DNA from: Tateyamaria sp947503385
Lineage (GTDB): Bacteria > Pseudomonadota > Alphaproteobacteria > Rhodobacterales > Rhodobacteraceae
DNA: 64,000 bases
Direction of reading: 5' to 3'
Assembly (NCBI RefSeq): GCF_051195235.1
Contig: NZ_JBNFZM010000001.1
Coordinates: 124,001-188,000, forward strand
The notes beneath the pieces are model-generated. The model did no database searches. It had not been told where the DNA came from and saw nothing but the letters and a program-made list of their open reading frames with translations. Below are positions 45,501-51,458 of the stretch, in pieces (positions within the stretch are counted from its first letter, which is position 1; each line of letters begins with the position of its first letter). The position numbers and the translations under genes are program-made.

Positions 45501-48500
45501 CACGATGTCGGTCAGCGTTTGCGTGCCGGTGTTCGCGACGGCAAAGCTAAAGCGGATTTGATCGCCCACCGCGTTGAACGCACTCACATTCGCGGTCTTC
45601 GACAGGTCCACCGACTGCGTGGCCGCCGCCGGGTCGATGGGCGTCACTTCGGTGTCGCTGGCTGGGTCCAACGTCTCGCCGGTGCTCGACATGCCATTGA
45701 CTGTGGCGGTGTTCGTTATGGTTTCTGCATCCACATCCGCTTGCGTGACGGTGTAGGTGCCGATGCACTGCTGGGTGGCGCGAGGCCCGATATCCGTCAA
45801 ATCACAGGACAGACCCGGGATCAGCGGGTCGGTCACGGTTGCGGTGGCGATGGTCTGCTCGGTGCTGTTGGTGACGCGGAACTCATAGGTGATCTGCTCG
45901 CCCACGCTGCTGAACTGCGCCGGACCGACCTTGTCGAGCGTAAAGGCCGGGGTGATTGCCACTGGCACTGTCGACTGCGCCGACGGAGACACAACCGTGA
46001 ACGGATTGCCGCCATTGGTCCGTGTAAACTGCGCTGTGGCGGTGTTCACCACCTCGCCCGCATCAAGCTCGTCCTGCGTCGGGTTGGTGGAGCCGGTGCA
46101 GGTGATCGAATTCGGCGTGCCCTGCCCCACCGGGAAAATACGCTGGGTCTGCGTACAGGCAACAGGGCCGATGCGCGGGTCGTTGATCGTGATCGTGCGC
46201 GGCGTGCCGATGGACCGGTCGCCCACATTGGTGACGGTGAAGGTGTAAGTAATCACGTCCGACAGGCTGGACACAGACGCCAGATCGGCCACCTTGGTCA
46301 GTTCAATCGCGTCCGTGCCGTTCTGCGGTACGGTTTCCGTGTCGGCGTTGGATGTGGTGGTACCGTCCGTGGCGGTCGCCGTGTTGGTGACAAAGCCCAG
46401 ATCTTCGTCCGCCACGGTCACCGTATAGATCGCCTGACAGGTCCGCATGTCATTCACGGCCAAATCCGCCGATCCACAGTCAATCGGCCCTGTGATCCGG
46501 TCATCGCTGACCGTCAGCGGCCCGGTAAAGGTGGTGTTGCCGGTGTTGCGCACCTCGTAGGTATAGGTGACCGTCTGCCCTTCGAAGAAATCAACCGGTG
46601 CCACCACCGGTGCCTGCTTGTCGAGGGTCAGTTCAGGCATTTGGTCCGCGTCGACCGTCAATTGTTGCTGGTCGCTGGTGACCTCGGTCGCGTTCGGATC
46701 ATCACCCGCAGCGGTGGCGATATTGGTGACGCCGCCTGTGTCCACGTCGCCTTGGGTCGTCAGGTAATTGTCGGACGTACAGGTGACCGACGTGCCCGGC
46801 AGGATTTCGGTGGCCGCGCAGGTCACACTCACCTTTTCATCGGTCACGCGCGGCGTGGTCAGGGTGACGTTGCCGGTGTTGGTCAGCACGTAGTCGTAGA
46901 TCAGCGTGACGTTCGGCGCGTCAAAGCTGGTGGCGCTGCCGGAGTTCAGCTGTTTGACCATTGTGAGGCCGGTTGTTTGCACCGACGGAACGGTCACATT
47001 GCCCGTGGCGCTGACAGTTGTGCCGCCGACGGTGATGCTTGCCGTCGCCTCGTTAAAGACTTGGCCCGCGTTTACGTCATCCTGTATCACCGTGTAATCC
47101 GCCGAACAGATCACCGCGCCGTTGGGCGGGATGGCCCCCGGCGGGCAGCTGACCGTGCCCCCTGCGTTGGTGATCAAATCATCGGTGATGCTGGGCGGGC
47201 CGGGCCATGTCACATTCCCGAGGTTGGTCACCTCGATCCGGAACTGCAGCACGTCATCGCGCGCATCGAAATTCTGTTGCAGCGCCGTTTTGGTCACGTC
47301 GATCACCGGTGCCGCCGCAGGGCCGTCCACGGTTTCGGTCACCGTGCGCGTCAGGGTCGCACCGCCCCGGTCCTGCCCCACCGCCGTTGCGGTGTTGGTC
47401 AGTGGCGTTCCGCTGACCGCAAAAGCGTCCAGATCAGCTTGTGTAACCGTATAGCTGGCCGCGCAGGTCAGCGTCTCGTCGGGCAGCAGTGTCGCCTGCG
47501 CACAGCTGAGCGTCGGGATGCGATCGTCGCTGACGGACAGGTCGGTCAGCGTGGTGTTGCCCGTGTTTTCGACCGTGTAATCATAGCTGATCACCTCACC
47601 GACGGTCGAAAACGTCGTCTGACCGGCCAGCTTGGTCACGGTCATGTCGGGGGCCGCCGTGGGTCCGGGCAATGTCACAGTGTCCTCGACCGCGCCCAAC
47701 TGACCGAACTCCGGATCGCCATTGGCGCGGGCCACGTTCTTTAGGCTGCCATTGTCGATATCCGCTTGGGTCACGGTATAGGTGGCTGTACAGGTCGCCA
47801 CCTCGGCCGAGCCGCCGCCGGTGGTTTCGTTGATCGTCGTGGTGTCACAGCTGACGGTGCCGCCTTGCGCGTCGACCTTGTCATCGAACACGGTGAGATT
47901 GTTGATATTCACCGATCCGATATTCGTGACCGTGTAAGTGTAGCTGATCACGTCGCCCACGTCGGTGTAATCCGTTGCGGTGGTCGTCTTTTCGAATTCG
48001 TAACCGGGCGCAATTGTGCGCAACGCCTCATTGCTCAGGCTATTGCCCCGACGAAAGTCCCAATAGTTGTCATCGGGGTCATCATCCAGAACCTGCGTGG
48101 TCGTGCGTCCTGTCGTCAGCAAACTGTTGAGCAGGGTCGGATTGCTGGATGCAAACCAGCCGGTGTTGAACGTGTTGTTGCCGAACCCGGTTCCGAACCC
48201 CTGACTGCTGGTGCCTGCATTGTTGGTGCGTTCGGTTGTCAGCCCCGACCAGTTGCCCACATTCACCCCGTTGAGGATCAGGCTGATGTCGTTTTCGTCA
48301 AAGCCGCCGGGCTGCGTGTCGCCGTCATAGGCGGAAAAGCGAACATAGACCCGCGCAATCGCGCCGCCGAAATAGTCCGTGCACGACCGAATGCCGCAAT
48401 CCAGCGGGATGGGATCGTTGATCGTGAACGGATTGCCCCGAAACCGCGTTGGCCGTCCGTTCGAATTGCGCCCACGGAACGCCCCGTTCGGATCGCTGAA

Positions 48501-48695
48501 CTGGTAGTAGATCTGGCCGTTCACGCCCTCCATGACGATGACGACACCGCCAGCCTCGGGATAAGCGCTTGGCAGCGTGATGTTCGTGTTGGGCACGTTG
48601 GTGGTGAATGTCGTGGCGTGGGACGGGGGTGTGGCGGACACCAGCGAAACAACAGCAGCAATGACCGCACCCGCGGCAGCTTTGAGCTTTGACAT
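36513..48695 (-). CDS. Giant exported repeat protein (about 30 DUF11-like units)
   Basis: About 4060 aa. A signal peptide (KLKAAAGAVIAAVVSLVSA) is followed by an N-terminal domain of ~210 residues. I count about 30 tandem units of ~110-140 aa, each of the form TYTYTVTNTGNVTLTDVxVTD; most continue CxxxxLxPGxxxxCxxxYTVTQxDLDxG. The two cysteines in nearly every unit suggest one disulphide each. Units near the C-terminal end are joined by Asp-rich DDGDDGDGN linkers, possible calcium sites. The end has an SdrD-B-like segment (GKVFDDLNADGYQD) and an OmpA-like alpha/beta tail. Likely a surface fibre or adhesin. ATG 48695 has GAGGG 6 bases upstream; ATG 48701 is the alternative. Confidence 0.85.
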   Translation of the reverse strand: MSKLKAAAGAVIAAVVSLVSATPPSHATTFTTNVPNTNITLPSAYPEAGGVVIVMEGVNGQIYYQFSDPNGAFRGRNSNGRPTRFRGNPFTINDPIPLDCGIRSCTDYFGGAIARVYVRFSAYDGDTQPGGFDENDISLILNGVNVGNWSGLTTERTNNAGTSSQGFGTGFGNNTFNTGWFASSNPTLLNSLLTTGRTTTQVLDDDPDDNYWDFRRGNSLSNEALRTIAPGYEFEKTTTATDYTDVGDVISYTYTVTNIGSVNINNLTVFDDKVDAQGGTVSCDTTTINETTGGGSAEVATCTATYTVTQADIDNGSLKNVARANGDPEFGQLGAVEDTVTLPGPTAAPDMTVTKLAGQTTFSTVGEVISYDYTVENTGNTTLTDLSVSDDRIPTLSCAQATLLPDETLTCAASYTVTQADLDAFAVSGTPLTNTATAVGQDRGGATLTRTVTETVDGPAAAPVIDVTKTALQQNFDARDDVLQFRIEVTNLGNVTWPGPPSITDDLITNAGGTVSCPPGAIPPNGAVICSADYTVIQDDVNAGQVFNEATASITVGGTTVSATGNVTVPSVQTTGLTMVKQLNSGSATSFDAPNVTLIYDYVLTNTGNVTLTTPRVTDEKVSVTCAATEILPGTSVTCTSDNYLTTQGDVDTGGVTNIATAAGDDPNATEVTSDQQQLTVDADQMPELTLDKQAPVVAPVDFFEGQTVTYTYEVRNTGNTTFTGPLTVSDDRITGPIDCGSADLAVNDMRTCQAIYTVTVADEDLGFVTNTATATDGTTTSNADTETVPQNGTDAIELTKVADLASVSSLSDVITYTFTVTNVGDRSIGTPRTITINDPRIGPVACTQTQRIFPVGQGTPNSITCTGSTNPTQDELDAGEVVNTATAQFTRTNGGNPFTVVSPSAQSTVPVAITPAFTLDKVGPAQFSSVGEQITYEFRVTNSTEQTIATATVTDPLIPGLSCDLTDIGPRATQQCIGTYTVTQADVDAETITNTATVNGMSSTGETLDPASDTEVTPIDPAAATQSVDLSKTANVSAFNAVGDQIRFSFAVANTGTQTLTDIVVTDPLVSFSCSIPVLAPSTTDSTSCQAVYTVTQADLDAGAVNNIATVAAPGTSGDTSTSSVPAASRDASFTIDKQADDAVNVVAGQVVTYSYRVTNTGNVTLSNVALTDTHVSAAGTQSLAISGGGDTGSIAPGNTVTLSATYTVTQDDIDAGAALTNTVSGTGTPPAGVTPPTATGNESVSVAAANPILRVVKTETDGLGTFGAATSSKAYTFAVFNDGNVTIGNLVLTDDLTGFTCALDDLAPGASTTTCSGGLALGDSYTVQQSDLDARFLTNEVQVTGDAPGGTAVSATDSVTLTGPSQAPAITMTKTATAGAGFAAVGDTLTYSYVVTNAGNVTLTEPVAISDNRISVTCPALPLGGLAPGATLTCTATDTVTQTDLNAGSVTNTATASVTQPVVPDTPGGPTTVTATTPPQTEVVTAAQSPGLSISKALASTSASSFTAIGDQITYEYTVTNSGNVTITDTINVSDNKIAGGVAQFCSDTDLAPGASLSCTLVWTADQGAIDDGEVVNTASPVSTFGGGSVPASSDTLTVPAVQTPALTMRKDFVTIRNATPPPVVGDFAAGNTVVYRYTVTNSGNTTITTQPVVNDNLISAAAITIDAPFPAGGMEPGDTVTYTGEYVLTLQDIQLGSVTNNATATSGGVTSNPEAETVPTGATPALSIVKTALQSAFTAVGDTIDYEYVVTNTSPGSPAPAFANPITVTDDRTAVTCPATPGGQLRVGQSITCTASYTVTQDDLDAVDAGQTGGFVTNVATANTLFGGQAVQSPAATVTVSAVNDPALAVAKSVSGGPNPAGAGDAIVYAILTTNSGDTTVNGVEVSDPMLATLRCFQGASNTGASVTLPITLAPGAQVLCEGDYTITQDDVDDQTLVNTATAQGTTPAGAPVTATGSVPAPLEDDAPAVTVTKALSITEPDSTFSIVGQEIAFTVTVRNSGNITLSATTVTDDLVPGESCTVPSLAPGDEDSSCTFAYTVTQEDIDAGALTNVARASAVPVSDPGNPVDGSGTLVVGGPAAEPAFSLVKTADVTSFAAPGETITYSYRVSNTGNVTLTAAPTVSDDKIANVSCPALPTGGLAPQASIVCTATYLTTQPDVDNGGVTNIATVQSSEVPFDPSDPNRAEATETVPATQGPAFTIDKTVNDATQVVADQVLTYSYRVVNTGNVTLTDITLTDAHTSAAGTTALALSNGGVIDSLLPGDEATLTATYTVTQADLDDGSDITNAVSGTATPPGTLTPPGAQDTQTVTVAAPAPEITALKTVSASTGTGVGDTVTFDITITNTGNVTLDSVSLTDTLRNGNGQAITPAPVPVLTAGDGVALDVGEAWTYQVTYTLTQPDIDSGGLSNAVLVRAQDPSDTPVSDLSDNGIAGDGPDTPTTFELPAQAAVTGLKTVTSTGTDVGDIVTFDITVQNTGNVTLTGVGVASDTLERQDGTSLVLATGPTFSSNDAGSPAGTLVVGETATFVASYVLIQPDIDAGGIRNSAVVTATPPRGPPVTDITDNGVPGDGNDTPTALDIAPAPAFTFDKAYTGADASFDSASDVLEYTFTLVNTGNVTLIDPITITDPIITNPIICDPVSAAAPWSPTETRTCSTTYVVTQDDVDTGAVVNAASAAVGSAPGQTDSVTVPANQTPAMALDKVADSVDPATEFFVGAVINYTYTVTNTGNTTVAAPITITDNLIPAGDITCPVFPTDGIAPGGTYACQGTYTVTAGDVDLTLVTNLATASDGTTTSPQVTETIPNNAIPALDVTKELLAVTDASDTARAGGFEAVGDKLLYRFTVVNTGGLAFVNDVVINDALLSAPLVCFARTGGDPDFRPGETVTCQTDASTAYLVTQDDLDAGQVVNEAIAQTSASGLTAPVISDVSSVTTPAATDPMFTLAKTTTATSFATVGETIAFDFVLRNTGNQTLSNLNVTDPLIPSLVCDAATLAPGADLTCSGTYVTTQVDVDAGTFSNTASASAVTPAGTAVPPVTSTATVPGPLTDPLTLALTKTATPSPFGAVDSTVSYGFAVENTSRFTLVDVTVTDPLIPGFSCVIAQLDPGVTNSTSCAATYTVTQEDVDRGSLANTAEVTAGDVSGTRSVTTSATITTPGPARAPALEATKTANITSLTPGSTLTYALRVANTGNVTLDISGITDTMNRINTGAPTFLTTPFVLVGGDTNIDGLLDVGEVWEYSATYRITQSDLNAGGVRNSVQVTADGPAGSGSVSDTSDDGDDGDGNMSDDPTVVEITPDPRLDVTKVVVTPGTQAGDTVVFEITAANIGNVDITGLSVTDTLSRADGSTLGTQNAVPVGAIADPLSPGDAARWRVSYDLTTEDVDAGGLSNAVVVRGVGPGPGSVPVTDTGDDGDDTDGNTSSDPTVLAIAPQPELVVTKTSASQTTAPTAPGETVSFDILIENLGNVTLRDLVFTDTLTRLDGTPLSLNGTAPSGIAALGAGDSTTLTVAYTLTQEDFDAGGVQNVFQATGTDPLGLPIADVSDDGDDGDGNTLNDPTQVPIPAISSVTLSKEASVPTRILGSVFEVVFTLTLENTGNVTQADLVLEDDLTVFVAPATLTAVGTPVATGFTTGGANGGFNGQSVLNTLAAGTSLAPGETGIVTIAVQYDTAAGSPAGTNTATLTSDRIATAVTASATVSSSEPTSDIVAGKRLISGGVVQRGSVVTFELTFENRNTTAESGLTFVDQLPPGLIYVPDSATFNGAATPAPTLMGRAVAWPGQTLTAGELVTIQLSARLTGGPGEYINNAYVIGPDGSRVSNTATAVLRVSPEAVFDCGDIIGKVFDDLNADGYQDPPQTIRREGNTAAVRRMLDTWTPEQIQLDGGEPGLPGVKLVTPRGDIITTDKFGRFNVPCALLPDQRIGSNFLLKLDDRSLPTGYRVTTENPRVMRVTAGKMVEMNFGARLGNLVEIDLTATAFAGDAPSAALVQGLLGLVTQIQDEPSAIVLRYYRSDETVGTARARLRAAEAELRKAWKGRGTYRLDIERSVRRLQ

Positions 48696-49277
48696 CTTCA
48701 TCCCTCACGCACGGCTTTTGCCGTTTTTTATTCGTGCTCCGGCGCGTGGGCCGGCTGAGCATGACATGCATTCGTGCCAATCCGCCTGTCATGTGCATTA
48801 ACTTTTTTACACAATCATGGGGAAAACGGCTGTTTTGTTGTCATCTGTTACGAAGAGGGCACACGCTCTGCGGGATAATGCACGAATTTGCTTTCGATAA
48901 CAGCAACATACGACACCGAATGCCCGCCCGCAAACGTCACGCAAATCGCCCCATGATACCGCCTCAACACGCGCCTGCCCCGCCTGTCTGATCCTCTCGA
49001 ACAGGCGCAAACAGGCCGTGCTACCATTGCGCGCGCGATCCATGCGCAGACTGCTGGACACGAGGCAAACAATGCAAACTCGCAGAGTGTAAAAGTCCCG
49101 CAGCGCGGGCTGGCCTGTGGTCTGCATGTCGATGCGTGAACGCTTGTCCGGGTGGGCAGGTGCAACGGTGGTCCGGGTGCCGTCGCAAACCAAAGCCCTC
49201 TCAGCCCGGCACCGCCTCACAACACAGGCTCGATCGCCTCGCGAAAAAACCGCAGGCCACGCATGTCGGGTCAAATG
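48696..49277. other. Upstream region of the giant repeat gene
   Basis: About 580 bases between the giant gene start and tRNA-Arg. No supported gene. A locally A/T-rich tract at 48795-48845 (AACTTTTTTACACAATC) is the best place for the leftward promoter of the giant gene, but no confident -35/-10 pair is claimed. Confidence 0.4.
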
Positions 49278-49354
49278 TGGCGATCCCTGAAGGACTCGAA
49301 CCCTCAACCTGCTGATTAGAAGTCAGCTGCTCTATCCAGTTGAGCTAAGGGACC
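49278..49354 (-). tRNA. tRNA-Arg (anticodon TCT)
   Basis: On the leftward strand a 77-base cloverleaf begins GGTCCCT and ends AGGGATCG-CCA with the CCA encoded. D-arm GCTC...GAGC, anticodon stem GCTGA/TCAGC with loop CTTCTAA (anticodon TCT, reading AGA/AGG), T-arm GAGGG-TTCGAGT-CCTTC. All four stems pair with only G-U exceptions. Confidence 0.96.
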
Positions 49355-49396
49355 GCTGGCCTTGTCATGCCGCAGTGCCGCCGACAGGGCAAGCGT

Positions 49397-49861
49397 TCAG
49401 AGGCGACGGGTCATAAAAACGCTGAGCGGGTCCAGCACATAATCCCCGAACGGGGGACAGTCCTGAAACCCATGCGCTTCGTACAGGGCGCGCGCGGCCG
49501 CAAACGCCTGTGCTGAACCTGTCTCAAGGCTCAACCGCGTTAGCCCCTGCGCCCGCGCCGCGTCAAACAGCGCGGCCAGTATTGCACGCGCCACCCCTTT
49601 GCCGCGCGCCTCTGCGGCGGTGTGCATCGACTTTAGCTCGCCATGATCGGGACCAATCACGGCCAGCGCCCCCACGCCCAGCACCTTGTCCCCTTCGCGC
49701 GCCGCAAACAGCGTTACACCGCAGTCCGACAGGGTGTCGGGCGCCATGACATGACAGCTTTCTTCGGGAGAAGTCGACCGCATCAAGTCGAAGTGGCGCG
49801 TCAGCAACGCGGCCACGTCCGGGGTGCGGGGCGTATCGCGGGTGACGGTTAGTGCGTCCAT
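49397..49861 (-). CDS. GNAT-family N-acetyltransferase
   Basis: 154 aa. Motif A with the acetyl-CoA pyrophosphate loop reads LKSMHTAAEARGKGVARAIL at ~76-95 (R-G-K-G-x-A), followed by TRLSLETGSAQAFAAARALY and EAHGFQDCPPFGDY. Resembles the PhnO/YjdJ-like small-molecule acetyltransferases; the acceptor is unknown. The ATG overlaps the end of the upstream NDUFS4-like gene by 13 bases. Confidence 0.85.
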   Translation of the reverse strand: MDALTVTRDTPRTPDVAALLTRHFDLMRSTSPEESCHVMAPDTLSDCGVTLFAAREGDKVLGVGALAVIGPDHGELKSMHTAAEARGKGVARAILAALFDAARAQGLTRLSLETGSAQAFAAARALYEAHGFQDCPPFGDYVLDPLSVFMTRRL

Positions 49862-50160
49862 ACCCCACGCCGGTTCGTGGCAAAGTTGTCGCCGTATCCG
49901 CCGGGGCGGATGTTGGCCTTGCGCTTGTTCGGCTCTTGCACCAGCGCGTCGATCCCATGCTCTTTGGCATAGTCCAGTGCCGCCGCTTTGCTGTCAAAGC
50001 TCATGCGCACCTGCGCCTGCGTGTCCGACGACGACGTCCACCCCATCAGCGGGTCCACCGACCGTGCGGAAGCAGGCGCGAATTCCAGCACCCAATGCTT
50101 GGTCTTGGCCGTGCCCGAGGACATGGCCGTCTTGGCCGGCTGGTAGATGCGTGCGCGCAT
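49849..50160 (-). CDS. ETC complex I subunit (NDUFS4-like accessory protein)
   Basis: 103 aa, full length for the bacterial homologue of the mitochondrial 18 kDa complex I subunit. Family blocks: ARIYQPAKTAMSSGTAKTKH at the start, WVLEFAP, DPLMGWTSSSDTQAQVRMSF, and GYGDNFATNRRGVWTH at the end. Found mainly in alphaproteobacteria and mitochondria; binds the peripheral arm of NADH:quinone oxidoreductase. Confidence 0.9.
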   Translation of the reverse strand: MRARIYQPAKTAMSSGTAKTKHWVLEFAPASARSVDPLMGWTSSSDTQAQVRMSFDSKAAALDYAKEHGIDALVQEPNKRKANIRPGGYGDNFATNRRGVWTH

Positions 50161-50258
50161 TGAATGGCTCCTGACGTTCTAATCCTGTATATCGGAAATT
50201 CGCCCTGTCCCCGCAAGATGCGAATTGTCTCAGATCGTAAAGAGGCCATATCAGACTG

Positions 50259-51413
50259 ATGCATGATGCCGTCCCTCTCATTGAATGGGTCCTGACCGAC
50301 GGGCGGATGCAGGGCCTGAAGGCCCTGACCGATGGTCTGGGTCCACGTCTGCGGGATGCAGGTGTGCCGCTGATGCGCCTGCGCATGGGGATGCGCACCA
50401 CCCACCCCCTGATTGCCGCGGTCAGCTATATCTGGGACCCCGACGGGACCGATGACACCAATCAGGACCAGTTGCGCACCGGGCACGGCATGGAAACCCG
50501 CACCACCTATGTCGGCAGCCCGATGGAGATCATCGCCACCAGCCAAGCGCCCTATCGCCGCCGTCTTGACGACAGTCTGGGGCCGGATGATCACCTTGTC
50601 CTGCACGAATTGCGAGATCGCGGTGCCTCCGACTGGTACGGCAGGCCCATGCCCTTTGCCACCGGATCGTTCGGCATGGTCATCTTTGTCGCTGACGGGC
50701 CCGGCTTCAGCGATGCGGACATCGCGCTGCTCGACACCCTGTCGGACGTGCTGGCCCCCGTGGTCGAGGCGCGCCGCCACGACCACCTCGCCACAGCCAT
50801 TGCCACCAGTTACCTCGGCCCGCGCACGGGCCGCCGGGTGCTGGACGGGCAGATCACCCGCGGCGACATCGAAACGACCCAAGCCGCGATCCTGTTTTCC
50901 GACATCCGGGGTTGGACCGCGCTCAATGCCTCTGAACCGCCGGACCGCGTGCTGAATATCGCCAACCGTTATTTCGAGGTGATGTCAGACGCCATAGACG
51001 GCAGCGACGGCGAGATCCTCAAGTTTATGGGCGACGGTATTCTGGCGATGTTTCCCGCTGACGGGACCGAGGCGGGCAAGGTGCAGGCCTGCCGCGCCGC
51101 GCTCAGCGCGGCACAGGCGGGCCTTGGCATCGCGGCGCTGGCCGAATTGCCCGTGCCCTTTGGCACCGGCATCCATTACGGTGCGCTGCTGTATGGCAAT
51201 GTCGGTGCCCGCGAACGGATCGATTTCACCGTGCTGGGCCAGTCGGTGAACATCGCCGCGCGGGTCGAGGCGTTCTGCGGCAGGCTGGGCGCGCCCATCT
51301 TGGTGTCCGACACGGTGGCGCAGGCGGTGGGTCAGGACATGGTCCACGTCAGCACTGAACCGCTCAAGGGGCTGGACGCGCCCATGCCTCTCTTTGCTCC
51401 TGCCAGAATCTGA
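50259..51413 (+). CDS. Class III adenylate/guanylate cyclase
   Basis: 384 aa. The C-terminal catalytic domain (~205-370) has ILFSDIRGWTALNASEPP (first metal-binding Asp), GEILKFMGDGILAMFPADGT (second Asp) and VGARERIDFTVLGQSVNIAA (transition-state region). The N-terminal ~190 residues form a sensor-like domain of GAF type seen in this cyclase subgroup, without membrane segments, so the enzyme is cytosolic. Whether it makes cAMP or cGMP is not determined. Monocistronic, upstream of uvrB. Confidence 0.88.
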   Translation: MHDAVPLIEWVLTDGRMQGLKALTDGLGPRLRDAGVPLMRLRMGMRTTHPLIAAVSYIWDPDGTDDTNQDQLRTGHGMETRTTYVGSPMEIIATSQAPYRRRLDDSLGPDDHLVLHELRDRGASDWYGRPMPFATGSFGMVIFVADGPGFSDADIALLDTLSDVLAPVVEARRHDHLATAIATSYLGPRTGRRVLDGQITRGDIETTQAAILFSDIRGWTALNASEPPDRVLNIANRYFEVMSDAIDGSDGEILKFMGDGILAMFPADGTEAGKVQACRAALSAAQAGLGIAALAELPVPFGTGIHYGALLYGNVGARERIDFTVLGQSVNIAARVEAFCGRLGAPILVSDTVAQAVGQDMVHVSTEPLKGLDAPMPLFAPARI

Positions 51414-51458
51414 CAACAGCGCCCTTGCGCGTTCGGGTCACTGCGCCACATTAGGCGC

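Noticed and set aside
37029..47744. Very long open frames (up to 865 codons) on the plus strand opposite the giant repeat gene
   Set aside because: They follow the repeat period and codon bias of the opposite strand, are Arg/Gly/His-rich, have no family match and no ribosome sites. They are shadows of the giant gene.
48807..49307. Possible small genes upstream of the giant gene, including a 166-codon leftward frame overlapping the tRNA
   Set aside because: Composition is not coding-like, there is no good ribosome site, and one frame runs into the tRNA.
49278..49354. tRNA-Arg as an integration site for a genomic island
   Set aside because: No direct repeat of the tRNA 3' end and no integrase gene were found in the window.
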